Assembly: GCA_046349035.1 (NCBI GenBank)
Contig: JAXMDC010000002.1
Coordinates: 620,001-684,000 of the forward strand
Reading direction: 5' to 3'
DNA from: JAXMDC01 sp046349035
GTDB lineage: Bacteria; Pseudomonadota; Alphaproteobacteria; Rhizobiales; Kaistiaceae
DNA: 64,000 bases
Shown: in pieces, positions 35,387 to 43,599 of the stretch
How positions within the stretch are numbered: position 1 is the stretch's first letter
Layout of the letters: the number at the start of each line of letters is the position of its first letter
Program-made: the position numbers and the translations under genes
The notes under the pieces: model-generated
What the model was told of the DNA's origin: nothing
Database searches by the model: none
Seen by the model: the letters and a program-made list of their open reading frames with translations, nothing else

Positions 35387-36568
35387 TCAGCCTGCCGCCG
35401 CCGCGACCGCGGCGAAGCTCCGGTCGAGATCGGCGATGAGGTCGTCGGCATCTTCAAGACCGATATGCAGGCGGATCAGCGGACTGGCGGGATCGCGCGG
35501 CCGCACGCTCCGCGACCCACGGAGGTCGACGAGGATGGCGAGGCTCTCGAACCCACCCCACGAGGCACCGATGCCGAACAGCTGCAGCCCGTCGACGAAC
35601 GCCGCCGCTTGCTGCATCGTCCAGCCTTTCGGCTCAAAGGAAAACAGCCCGGACGAGCCGCGCATGTCGCGCCGCCACAGCGTATGGCCGGGGAAGGAGG
35701 CGAGGGCAGGGTGCAGCACCCGGCCGACCTCGGCTCGCCGGCCGAGCCACTCCGCGATCTTCAGCGCCGAACTCCGGTGGTGATCGAGCCGCACGCCGAG
35801 GGTCCTGAGGCCGCGAAGGGCAAGATAGACGTCGTCCGGCCCGGCACAGAGCCCCATCGATCCGTGCAGGCTCTTCAGCGCCGGCCAGCACGCCGCATTG
35901 GCCGAGACCGTGCCGAGCATCACGTCGGAATGGCCGCCGATATACTTGGTCGCCGCCATCAGCACGATGTCGGCGCCGAGGCCGAGCGCCTGCGAGAAAT
36001 AGGGCGTCGCCCAGCTATTGTCGGCGATGACCTTGGCGCCGCGCGCGTGCGCCAGCGCCGCAATCGCCGGCACGTCGCTCATCTCGAAGGTCAGCGACCC
36101 CGGCGACTCGACATAGACGGCGCGGGTGTTGGCGCGGAACAGCGGCTCGATCGGCGCCAGCGGGTCGAAATAGGTGATCTCGACCCCGAGCCGCGCCAGC
36201 ACGGTGTCGGCGAAGCGCCGGCCGGGGTCGTAGACATTGTCGGTGACGAGCAGGTGATCGCCCGCCGACACGGCGCTCATCATCGCCACGGCAATCGCCG
36301 TCAGGCCGGACGGGCAGAGCACGGTTCCCGCCGCGCCGTCGAGGTCGCTGAGCGCGCGCTCCAGAGCCTCCAGCGTCGGCGTGCCGCGTCGGCCGTACTT
36401 GTAGCGCGTCCGCCCGCTCTGCATCTCCTCGACGCTGTCGAACAGCACCGTCGACGCGTGAAACACCGGCGGATTGGCGAACGGTCCGCAGAGATCGGCT
36501 TCGCGGCCGAGGCGTGTCAGGCGTGTGGCGATATCGAGTGGCGCGGTCGGTGCGTCGCGTTCGGCCAT
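35387..36568 (-). CDS. metC: Cystathionine beta-lyase (Cys/Met metabolism PLP enzyme)
   Basis: The 393-residue fold-type I PLP enzyme has the family signatures YKYGRRGTPTLEALERALSD near the N-terminus, an SPGSLTFE motif, the DNSWATP loop and the PLP-binding Lys in AATKYIGGHSDVMLG near residue 205. Members with this pattern cleave cystathionine to homocysteine, pyruvate and ammonia in methionine biosynthesis. The ATG at 36568 is preferred over a TTG ten codons upstream. The gene is divergent from the amino-acid-binding protein and is followed by the Cys-rich protein gene. Confidence 0.92.
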   Translation of the reverse strand: MAERDAPTAPLDIATRLTRLGREADLCGPFANPPVFHASTVLFDSVEEMQSGRTRYKYGRRGTPTLEALERALSDLDGAAGTVLCPSGLTAIAVAMMSAVSAGDHLLVTDNVYDPGRRFADTVLARLGVEITYFDPLAPIEPLFRANTRAVYVESPGSLTFEMSDVPAIAALAHARGAKVIADNSWATPYFSQALGLGADIVLMAATKYIGGHSDVMLGTVSANAACWPALKSLHGSMGLCAGPDDVYLALRGLRTLGVRLDHHRSSALKIAEWLGRRAEVGRVLHPALASFPGHTLWRRDMRGSSGLFSFEPKGWTMQQAAAFVDGLQLFGIGASWGGFESLAILVDLRGSRSVRPRDPASPLIRLHIGLEDADDLIADLDRSFAAVAAAAG

Positions 36569-36620
36569 CGGCAGTCCCTGTCCTGCGAATAATGCCAAGC
36601 CCGCAGCCGCGGCTCTGCCC

Positions 36621-36649
36621 TTGACCCGTGGGAATTAATGGCCTGTCAT
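36621..36649 (+). promoter_or_regulatory. Candidate promoter for the amino-acid-binding protein gene
   Basis: TTGACC (36621-36626) is followed after 17 bases by TGTCAT (36644-36649), a fair match to a housekeeping promoter, about 95 bases upstream of the coding start and within the gap between two divergent genes. The -35 is strong and the -10 weak. Confidence 0.4.
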
Positions 36650-36741
36650 GGCTGGGTCAACCGGGGCGGCGCGGCGTCGAATCGATGGCAGGGGAGTGTG
36701 GGCATGCGGGCTGACGCACATCGGACTTGCGGGGCGCGGGG

Positions 36742-37761
36742 ATGCTGATGCGGCGGTTGGCCTGGGCGGTCCTCGCCGGCACTGCAACGGTGTCGCTCGC
36801 CGCGAACGCAACCACGCTCGACGACGTCAAAAAGCGGGGCTTCGTCAATTGCGGGCTCCCGAGCAGTCTTGCCGGCTTCGCTTCCGCCAACGATGCCGGC
36901 GAACTCGCCGGCTTCGATGTCGACTACTGCCGCGCCATCGCCGCTGCCGTGCTCAACAACCCGAAGGCTGTCCGGTTGACAGCGCTCTCCGCCACCGCCC
37001 GCTTCACCGCACTGCAGTCCGGCCAGGTGGATGTCCTGATCCACAACACCAGCTGGACCATGGCTCGCGACACCTCGCTCGGCCTCGGCTTCGTCGGCGT
37101 CAATTTCTTCGATGGCCAGGGCTTCCTGGTGCCGAAGTCCTTTGGCGTCACTTCCGCGCTCGAGCTCTCCGGCGCCTCGATCTGCGTCCTTGCCGGCACC
37201 TCGGCCGAGCAGAACCTCGCCGACTTCTTCAAGGCCCAGAACATGAAATTCACGGCCGTCGTCCTGGACCGGCAGGAGGATATCCTCACCGCCTACGCTG
37301 GCGGGCGCTGCACGGCCGTCTCCGCCGATGCCTCCGGGCTTTATCCGCTTCGCCTCGCCACCGCGCGCGCCGACGACCACCAGGTGCTGCCGGAGATCAT
37401 CTCCAAGGAGCCGTGGGGCCCGAGCACCCGGCAGGGCGACGCCCAATGGACTTCGATCGTCAAATGGGTGCACTTCGCGCTGCTCAACGCCGAGGAGCTT
37501 GGGGTCACCGCGGAGAATGCCGAGCGGCAGAAGACCACCCCCGACAACACCGATATCAAGCGCCTGCTCGGTGGCGACGGCAAGTTCGGCGAGATGGTCG
37601 GCCTCAGCAACGACTGGGCCTACAACGTCGTTCGCGCCGTTGGGAACTACGGCCAGATCTTCGACCGCAATCTCGGCGCCGCTTCCAAGCTGAAGATGCC
37701 GCGTGGCCAGAACGCCCTGTGGAGCAAGGGCGGCCTGCAGTTCGCACCCGCCGTCCGCTGA
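36742..37761 (+). CDS. Amino-acid ABC transporter substrate-binding protein (AapJ-like)
   Basis: The 339-residue periplasmic protein has a signal peptide (MRRLAWAVLAGTATVSLAANA) and the SBP family 3 pattern: TLDDVKKRGFVNCGL, GFDVDYCRAIAAAV, RFTALQSGQVDVLIHNTSWT and a C-terminal region with NDWAYNVVRAVGNYGQIFDR typical of the AapJ/general L-amino-acid group. It would deliver amino acids to an AapQMP-type permease, but no permease genes are adjacent. ATG 36748, six bases further on, is an equally good start because GGGG then has ideal spacing. Confidence 0.92.
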   Translation: MLMRRLAWAVLAGTATVSLAANATTLDDVKKRGFVNCGLPSSLAGFASANDAGELAGFDVDYCRAIAAAVLNNPKAVRLTALSATARFTALQSGQVDVLIHNTSWTMARDTSLGLGFVGVNFFDGQGFLVPKSFGVTSALELSGASICVLAGTSAEQNLADFFKAQNMKFTAVVLDRQEDILTAYAGGRCTAVSADASGLYPLRLATARADDHQVLPEIISKEPWGPSTRQGDAQWTSIVKWVHFALLNAEELGVTAENAERQKTTPDNTDIKRLLGGDGKFGEMVGLSNDWAYNVVRAVGNYGQIFDRNLGAASKLKMPRGQNALWSKGGLQFAPAVR

Positions 37762-37854
37762 GGCGCCGCCGACGGGCCTCGCTGTGGCGGGCGGAAGCAC
37801 CCGCGCACCCCGGCCATAGACCGCGCTTGATCCGACCACCGACCGCGAAACGAA

Positions 37855-37881
37855 AACGGGGCGCGACTGGCGCGCCCCGTT
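37855..37881. terminator. Bidirectional terminator between the SBP and OmpA genes
   Basis: An 11-bp stem (AACGGGGCGCG with CGCGCCCCGTT) encloses ACTGG. Read from the minus strand it is followed by TTCGTTTCG after the TT of the stem, a good tail for the OmpA gene, whose stop is 28 bases away; on the plus strand the tail is TCGATCTTCT. It lies between convergent genes and can serve both. Confidence 0.75.
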
Positions 37882-37908
37882 CGATCTTCTGCCGCTGCTG
37901 ACCCCTGG

Positions 37909-40900
37909 CTACGGCCCGCCGAGGAAACCGCCCTGGCCCTGGCCGCCGGTCTGTCCGGCACCGCCGCGGAAGCCGCCTGCGCCGTCGCCGCCAAAGCCGG
38001 TCGGCGTGAAGCCACCGTTTTGGGCCAACTGGCCGCCGTCCAGGGCATCGGAGATGTTCTTGAGCTCGACACGACGGTTGGCGCGCTCCGGGAAGGGCGT
38101 GTTGATCTTCGGGAACTGCTCGCCATAGCCCTGCGTCACCAGGTTCTCCGGCGGCACGTCGAAGTAGGTGGTGAGAATGGTCGCCACCGCCTCGGCCCGG
38201 CGATCGGAGAGTTCGAGGTTTGAGAGCACGTCGCCGACGAGGTCGGTGTGGCCTTCCACCAGGAAGGTCGCCGACGGGTTCTGGCGGATGATGCTCTGTA
38301 TCGCCTCGCCGATCGCTGTCAGGTTGGCGATCTCTTCCGGCGCGATGGCATAGGAGCCGGTGTCGAAGGTGATCGTGTCGAGGTTGATGCCCGGCACCAC
38401 GTTGCGGATCGACTCGTTGGCCGTGATCTCCTGGATCGAGTACGGACGGTCGATCGGCACCAGCGGCGGGGCCTCCAGCGCCGCCTCAACGTCGTATTGC
38501 GAGGCGCGGCTGTAGTCGACCTGGTAGGGGTTGCGCGGCGCCGCGACGATCATCGGCGACACCTTGTACTGGTACTGCCCACCCACCAGCGGCGGCGGCG
38601 TGTACTCGCCGTAGCCGATCAGGACGTACTCGCGCCCGCTCGGATCGCGCCGCACCCGCTTCTTGATGAACCCGCCGGGGTCGCGGGTAGTGATGATCTG
38701 CGTCCCGTCGAAGCGGGTGGCAATGGTCATCACGTCGCCGTTCGGCAGGCGGTACTCTTCGATGCGGTCGCCGGCGACGGCGAAGCGCGCGCCGTCGTCA
38801 TGGTAGATGTCGTAGCGGTTGTCGCCGCTCTTGGTGATGACGCGGTCGCCGAGGTTCTTCACCACCGTATCGGCAACGGCCGCCCCGAGTACACCGACCA
38901 CCAGGCCGGCCGCGAACGCGCCGGCATTGTTGTTCTTGTTATTATTGTTGTTATTGTTGTTGTTATTATTGTTGTTATTATTGTTGTTGTTATTATTGTT
39001 GTTGTTATTATTGTTGTTGTTATTGTTGTTGTTCGGATTGTTGTTGGGGTTATTCGGATTGTTGGGGAAGCCCGGCTGGAACACCAGGTTGTTGTTGCTC
39101 GCGAATCGGCTGCCTTGGCCGAGCGGCATGCAGTCGTTGTTATTGTTGCGGTAGAAGCCCGCGCCGCAGGTCTGCTGGCTGTTATTGGTGAAGCGCGCGC
39201 CGGGGAGGATGACATTGCCCAGCACCGGATTGCCGGGGTTGTTGTTGCCCGCGTTGTTGTTGGCAGGATTGGGGTTGCCGCTCGTCCGGTTGTTGGTGGC
39301 GTTGACGATCGGCAGGCAGGTATTTCCGATCGCCGCCTTGGACGTGCCCGCCGGGCAGCCGCCATTCAACACAACCACCGGCGGATTGTTGTTCTGCGTG
39401 GGCGACACGCAACTGAACCGGCCGGCGACATTCTGCAGGGTCTGATTGGCCGGGCAGACCACGACATTCGGATTGTTGTTGTTCGGGTTGTTGTTAGCGT
39501 TCTGATTGCCTGGATTGCCGCAGACGACGCCAGTGATGCTCGGCAAGCGGATCTGGCCGGGCGGGCAGCCATTGTTATTGTTGTTGGCGTTCTGGTTGTT
39601 GTTGGCGTTGTTCGGATTTGCAGTACCGGCGTTGTTGCTACCGGCTGGCACGCACGGCGGACGGCCGGCGGCTCCGACGATCGCTCCCGGCGGTATGGTC
39701 GCCGGCACCTGGCCGGGGGGGCAGCCGTTATCCGCGTTCTGCGACCCGGGCGCCAAGCAGATCGGCCGCTTGGTGACCGGGTCGAGGCCGCGGAAAACCA
39801 GCGGCGGCACGCAGGAGCCGTTGTTGTTGGCATTATTGGTATTGTTGTTCTGATTGTTGTTTCCCGCGTTCTGCGAACCGGGAGTGACGCAGATCGGCCG
39901 GTTGGTGCCCGGGGCGAAGCCTTGGAACACCTGGGGCGGCACGCACTGGCCGGAATTGTTATTGGCGTTGTTGGTATTGTTGTTCTGGTTGTTGGTGCCG
40001 GCGTTCTGGTTGTTCGGCGCCTTGCAGCTCACCACCCGGCCGCGGTCGAGAACCGGAGTCTCGCCCGCCTTGCAGACGACGACGGCAGCCTGGTTGCCGC
40101 CTTGGGCCGGCGTCACACAGTTCGGCTTGTTGGTGCCGGGGATAAAGCCTTGCTGCACTTGTGGCAGAGTGCAGCCAACCACCACGGCGGGGGTATTGGC
40201 GGCGTTCGGCGTCACGCAATTCGGTTTGTTAGTGCCAGGGATGAAGCCCTGCTGCACCTGCGGCGGCACGCAGCCGACGACCAGCGGACTGGGGTTGCCC
40301 TGCGCATTCAGGACGCGCGCGTTCGGGTTTTCCTCCGGCGCTTTGCAGCCCACGACGCGGCCGCGATCGAGAACCGGAGTCTCGCCGGGCTTGCAGGTCA
40401 GGCCGGCATTCTGATTATTGTTATTGTTTTTGTTCTTGTTGTTGTCGTTGTTATTATTGTCATTACCGTTGTTGTTATTGTTGTTGCCATTCGGCGTGAA
40501 GACGCGAGCGTTGCTGTCCGGCGCCTTGCAGCCAACGACGCGGCCACGGTCGAGCACAGGCGTCTCGCCCGGCTTACACACCACTGCAGCGGCTTGGTTT
40601 CCACCCTGCGACGGCGTCACGCAATTCGGCTTGCCGCCGACGAAGCCCTGTTGCACCTGCGGCGGCACGCAGCCGGGAGGCGGCGTGTTGTTGTTTTGAC
40701 CGAACTGGTTGCCCTGCGGCCCGACGAACCGGGCATTATTGTTATTGCTGTTATTGTTATTGTTATTGTTGGTGTTGCCGTTGTTGCCGGCGTTGTTGTT
40801 GCCGGTGTTGGGCGGCGCACATGGCGAGGTCGGCGTCGCCCGCGTCTGACCTGGAGGGCAGGTGTTGCCGCCAGCGGCGTTGGCACCGGTGTTGTTGGTA

Positions 40901-41121
40901 TTGGCGGCACCCTGCGGCGCGACACACGGAACGTTCGGTCTCGGCCGGGTTGTGTTCGGCGGGCACACACATTCACCGCGATTGTCGCGGATATCGCCAG
41001 TGATCGGGCAGGGGCCGCGACCGCCGCCTTGGGCCTCGGCCGGTGCCGACGCCATCATGACGGCCAGCGGCGCCAGCAGCAGGGCGAGCATCATGAGGGG
41101 TCTCAAGAATTTGGTGCGCAT
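37909..41121 (-). CDS. Giant Asn-rich, paired-Cys OmpA-family protein
   Basis: The 1070-residue protein has a signal peptide (residues 1-30, ending AEA-QGGG), a long exported region and a C-terminal OmpA peptidoglycan-binding domain (about residues 920-1035, with VEGHTDLVGDVLSNLELSDRRAEAV). The region between holds about 15 short modules of the form C-x(12-22)-C, including three near-identical copies of CKPGETPVLDRGRVVGC and several of CVPPQVQQGFIPGTNKPNC, separated by linkers dominated by Asn. A run of 32 Asn precedes a hydrophobic Gly/Ala/Val segment. The Gly-rich C-terminal tail follows the OmpA domain. It is probably anchored to the cell wall and exposed in the envelope. ATG 41121 starts the signal peptide. 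Confidence 0.88.
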   Translation of the reverse strand: MRTKFLRPLMMLALLLAPLAVMMASAPAEAQGGGRGPCPITGDIRDNRGECVCPPNTTRPRPNVPCVAPQGAANTNNTGANAAGGNTCPPGQTRATPTSPCAPPNTGNNNAGNNGNTNNNNNNNSNNNNARFVGPQGNQFGQNNNTPPPGCVPPQVQQGFVGGKPNCVTPSQGGNQAAAVVCKPGETPVLDRGRVVGCKAPDSNARVFTPNGNNNNNNGNDNNNNDNNKNKNNNNNQNAGLTCKPGETPVLDRGRVVGCKAPEENPNARVLNAQGNPSPLVVGCVPPQVQQGFIPGTNKPNCVTPNAANTPAVVVGCTLPQVQQGFIPGTNKPNCVTPAQGGNQAAVVVCKAGETPVLDRGRVVSCKAPNNQNAGTNNQNNNTNNANNNSGQCVPPQVFQGFAPGTNRPICVTPGSQNAGNNNQNNNTNNANNNGSCVPPLVFRGLDPVTKRPICLAPGSQNADNGCPPGQVPATIPPGAIVGAAGRPPCVPAGSNNAGTANPNNANNNQNANNNNNGCPPGQIRLPSITGVVCGNPGNQNANNNPNNNNPNVVVCPANQTLQNVAGRFSCVSPTQNNNPPVVVLNGGCPAGTSKAAIGNTCLPIVNATNNRTSGNPNPANNNAGNNNPGNPVLGNVILPGARFTNNSQQTCGAGFYRNNNNDCMPLGQGSRFASNNNLVFQPGFPNNPNNPNNNPNNNNNNNNNNNNNNNNNNNNNNNNNNNNNNNNKNNNAGAFAAGLVVGVLGAAVADTVVKNLGDRVITKSGDNRYDIYHDDGARFAVAGDRIEEYRLPNGDVMTIATRFDGTQIITTRDPGGFIKKRVRRDPSGREYVLIGYGEYTPPPLVGGQYQYKVSPMIVAAPRNPYQVDYSRASQYDVEAALEAPPLVPIDRPYSIQEITANESIRNVVPGINLDTITFDTGSYAIAPEEIANLTAIGEAIQSIIRQNPSATFLVEGHTDLVGDVLSNLELSDRRAEAVATILTTYFDVPPENLVTQGYGEQFPKINTPFPERANRRVELKNISDALDGGQLAQNGGFTPTGFGGDGAGGFRGGAGQTGGQGQGGFLGGP
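38938..39033 (-). repeat. Trinucleotide/15-nt tandem repeat coding for 32 consecutive Asn
   Basis: Within the OmpA-type gene 32 Asn codons occur in a row, 20 AAC and 12 AAT. On the plus strand the unit GTTGTTGTTATTATT (15 nt) is seen at 38956-38970, 38983-38997 and 38998-39012, with shorter variants between and after them. This is a minisatellite-like array in an otherwise GC-rich genome and a natural site for replication slippage in steps of three or 15 bases, which would keep the frame. Confidence 0.9.
40024..40582 (-). repeat. Dispersed repeated modules inside the OmpA-type gene
   Basis: Three copies of a module coding for CKPGETPVLDRGRVVGC-type peptides lie near 40024-40079, 40344-40400 and 40525-40580, alternating with copies of the CVPPQVQQGF-type module. 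The DNA copies are similar but not identical, so the duplications are old enough to have diverged at synonymous sites or are held by selection. Confidence 0.75.
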
Positions 41122-41193
41122 AGCGTTTTCCCGTTCCGTGTGCCTGCGGGCGAGCGACTCTTCGGGGCCGATTCCCGCTGATAAAACCGACGC

Positions 41194-41215
41194 GTACCCC
41201 GACTTCTGAGGGTAC
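41194..41215. promoter_or_regulatory. Inverted repeat upstream of the OmpA-type gene
   Basis: GTACCC (41194-41199) and GGGTAC (41210-41215) are exact complements ten bases apart, about 75 bases upstream of the OmpA-type start and just downstream of sseA. The spacing of about one and a half helical turns centre to centre could suit a dimeric regulator, but no regulator is identified. Confidence 0.3.
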
Positions 41216-41238
41216 TTCTGCACGTCAGGCTAAGGGCC

Positions 41239-42093
41239 TCAACCTGAACCGTAGCTGACTGGCGTATCCTTGCGGCCGCCCCATTCGGTCCAAGAGCCAT
41301 CATACAGCGATATTTTTTTCGCGCCGATCATTTCCGCCGCCAGTGTCAAAATCGCGGCGACCACGCCCGAGCCGCAGCTGGTGACGATCGGCCGTTCGGC
41401 GTCGATTCCGGCCTTGCGGAAGGCGGCGGCAAGGCGGGAAGCGTCGAGGAGACGTCCGTCCACGACAAGATCGGTGCCCGGGAGGCTGACGCTCCCCGGC
41501 ATGTGGCCGCCGCGCACCCCCGGTCGTGGCTCCGGCGCTTCGCCGGTGAATCGCGCCGCCGGACGCCCGTCGACGACCTGAACGGTGCCGGAGCCCAGGG
41601 CCGGCACCAGCGCGTCGATGCCGATCACCGCCGCCGCATCGAACCGCGGCCGGAACGCCTTCGCCGCGCGCTTCGCCTGCCCCGATTCGAGCGGCCGCCC
41701 TTCGGCCCGCCACGCCGGCAGGCCGCCGTCGAGAAGCCGCACGTCGCGAGCCCCCATCGTCTTGAGGCTCCACCATACCCGCGGCGCCGAGTAGAGCCCC
41801 AGCGCGTCGTAGACGACGATCGTGTCGCTGTCCGCAATGCCGAGCGCCCCGACCATCGCCGCGAAAGCCTCTGGCGAGGGCAGCATATGCGGCAGCGGTG
41901 ACGACCGGTCCGAGATCGCGTCGATGTCGAAAAACACGGCGCCCGGAATGTGGCCTTCGACGAACTCGCTTGCGCCGTTCCGCCCTGTCGCCGGCAGATG
42001 CCACGAGCCGTCGACGACGGTGACTTCGCCGAGATGGTCTGCGAGCCAGCCGGTGCTGACCATCCAGTGCTCGCGCGGCGCCCCGTCGGTCAT
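41239..42093 (-). CDS. sseA: 3-mercaptopyruvate sulfurtransferase (rhodanese family)
   Basis: The 284-residue protein has two tandem rhodanese domains, the second carrying the active-site loop with C240 in SCGSGVVA; CGSGV is the loop expected for 3-mercaptopyruvate rather than thiosulfate. It transfers sulfur from mercaptopyruvate to thiol or cyanide acceptors in the cytoplasm. The start ATG at 42093 comes two bases after the cysteine synthase stop, so the two form a sulfur-metabolism operon; the open frame further upstream is only antisense shadow of that gene. Confidence 0.94.
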   Translation of the reverse strand: MTDGAPREHWMVSTGWLADHLGEVTVVDGSWHLPATGRNGASEFVEGHIPGAVFFDIDAISDRSSPLPHMLPSPEAFAAMVGALGIADSDTIVVYDALGLYSAPRVWWSLKTMGARDVRLLDGGLPAWRAEGRPLESGQAKRAAKAFRPRFDAAAVIGIDALVPALGSGTVQVVDGRPAARFTGEAPEPRPGVRGGHMPGSVSLPGTDLVVDGRLLDASRLAAAFRKAGIDAERPIVTSCGSGVVAAILTLAAEMIGAKKISLYDGSWTEWGGRKDTPVSYGSG

Positions 42094-42095
42094 GT

Positions 42096-43133
42096 TCAGA
42101 CCGTCACCAGCGGCAGCTCGATCTTCGCCTGCCGTTCCAGCCAGGCCGGCACCGGCAGGTTCTTGGAGCGCAGGAACGCCGGATTGAACAGCTTCGACTG
42201 GTAGCGCGTGCCGTAGTCGCAGAGGATGGTTACGATCGTATGGCCGGGGCCGAGTTCGCGTGCCAGGCGCATCGCCCCGACGACATTGATCCCCGAAGAC
42301 AGCCCCAGGCAAAGGCCTTCCTCTTCGAGCAGGGCAAATGTCACCGGCAGCGCCTCTTCGTCGGTGATTTGATAGGCCGTGTCGATCGGTGCGCCTTGGA
42401 GATTGCCGGTGATGCGGCCTTGCCCGATCCCCTCGCTGATCGAATTGCCCTCGGCCTTCAATTGCCCGGTCGTGTAGTAGCTGTAGAGCGCCGCTCCCAT
42501 GGGATCGGCGAGGGCAACACGAATGTTCGAATCGCGCTCCTTCAGCGCGATCGCCGTCCCGGCGAGCGTCCCGCCGGTTCCAACCGCAGCCACGAATCCG
42601 TGGATGTTGCCGCCCGTCGCTTCCCAGATCTCGGGGCCGGTGGATTCGATGTGTGCCTGCCGGTTGGCGGTGTTGTCGAACTGGTTTGCCCAGATCGCGC
42701 CCTGCGGCTCGCTCCGCGCCAGCTGCTCGGCTAGACGCCCAGAGAGGCGCACGTAATTGTTGGGATCGCTATAGGGCACTGCCGGCACTTCGATCAGCGT
42801 TGCCCCGGCGATGCGGAGGGCGTCCTTTTTCTCCTGGCTCTGCGTGACCGGAATGACGATCACCGTTCGGAAGCCGAGGGCATTGGCAACCAGCGCCAGA
42901 CCGATGCCGGTATTGCCAGCCGTCCCCTCGACAATGAGGCCCCCCGGCCGCAACGTTCCCCTACGGATGGCGTCGCGCACGATCCAGAGCGCGGCGCGAT
43001 CCTTAACCGACTGGCCGGGATTCATGAACTCGGCCTTGCCGTAGATATCGCACCCCGTGACGTCGGACGCTCGGCGCAGGCGTATCAGCGGAGTCCGCCC
43101 GATAGCATCGACGACGGATGGAAAGGTGGGCAT
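42096..43133 (-). CDS. cysK: Cysteine synthase A (O-acetylserine sulfhydrylase family)
   Basis: The 345-residue fold-type II PLP enzyme condenses O-acetylserine with sulfide to give cysteine. AIGRTPLIRLRRASD, the PLP Lys at residue 44 in NPGQSVKDRA, the substrate loop GTAGNTGIGL and the phosphate-binding GTGGTLAG are present. The substrate loop reads TAGNTG rather than the more usual TSGNTG, a variant seen in some alphaproteobacterial members. A TTG ten codons upstream (43163) is the alternative start. It is followed by sseA two bases after the stop. Confidence 0.92.
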   Translation of the reverse strand: MPTFPSVVDAIGRTPLIRLRRASDVTGCDIYGKAEFMNPGQSVKDRAALWIVRDAIRRGTLRPGGLIVEGTAGNTGIGLALVANALGFRTVIVIPVTQSQEKKDALRIAGATLIEVPAVPYSDPNNYVRLSGRLAEQLARSEPQGAIWANQFDNTANRQAHIESTGPEIWEATGGNIHGFVAAVGTGGTLAGTAIALKERDSNIRVALADPMGAALYSYYTTGQLKAEGNSISEGIGQGRITGNLQGAPIDTAYQITDEEALPVTFALLEEEGLCLGLSSGINVVGAMRLARELGPGHTIVTILCDYGTRYQSKLFNPAFLRSKNLPVPAWLERQAKIELPLVTV

Positions 43134-43274
43134 TGGGAGCCGGGCCGCAGTGAACTGCGGCAAGCCTTGAAGGATCGGCTAGGCTCGGTCAAGGCGGGCG
43201 CAACCTTGCCGCCAAAAGCAATGCGGCCGGCGTTGCCGCCGGCCGCAAGGTCGTTTGTCAAATCGCCTTGTCGC

Positions 43275-43433
43275 CTAGTCGTAGACCAGCGAGCCGTAGG
43301 CAGCCGTGAGCGCGTGGACGGGATCCTGCGCGGTCAGGAACTCCGGCCCCTGCGTCAGCAGGACGAGGGCGAGCGCCGTAGCCAGGATTCCAAACGCGGC
43401 AGCAAACCCGCTGCCACCCGTGTTCCGGTTCAT
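43275..43433 (-). CDS. 52-residue single-helix membrane peptide, hypothetical
   Basis: The ATG at 43433 follows GGGAGG eight bases upstream and opens a 52-residue peptide with one hydrophobic helix (FAAAFGILATALALVLL, residues 10-26) and a polar C-terminal tail ending AAYGSLVYD. A plausible promoter lies upstream in an AT-rich island. I do not recognise a family. The good ribosome-binding site and promoter make it more likely real than chance. Confidence 0.6.
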   Translation of the reverse strand: MNRNTGGSGFAAAFGILATALALVLLTQGPEFLTAQDPVHALTAAYGSLVYD

Positions 43434-43519
43434 GAGGAGGACCTCCCAAGAACGAATTGACCTGTCGTTTAGGACCGCAGCCCCCAAGGAGCAATCTATC
43501 GGTCCCATAGATTATTCTT

Positions 43520-43548
43520 AAAATATGGACGACCGGTACCGATTGCAA
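43520..43548 (-). promoter_or_regulatory. Candidate promoter of the 52-residue peptide gene
   Basis: On the minus strand TTGCAA (43548-43543) is followed after exactly 17 bases by TATTTT (43525-43520), in a markedly AT-rich patch between two minus-strand genes. The predicted transcript would start about 80 bases before the peptide ATG. Confidence 0.45.
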
Positions 43549-43599
43549 GTCCAGACTGACGTTTTTTGTCCTTTTTAGTCGTTTAGGTAGGTAAATTAC

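Noticed and set aside
36648..37901. A 417-residue Arg-rich frame overlapping the amino-acid-binding protein gene
   Set aside because: It is in another frame of a clear SBP gene and has no recognisable domain.
38930..40800. A repeat-rich area considered as a CRISPR array
   Set aside because: The repeats are in-frame coding modules and Asn codons without unique spacers of uniform length.
38248..41181. A 977-residue plus-strand open frame rich in Val, Ile, Leu and Arg opposite the OmpA-type gene
   Set aside because: It is the antisense image of AAC/AAT-rich Asn linkers (GTT/ATT on the plus strand); it has no domain, and the minus-strand gene has a signal peptide and OmpA domain.
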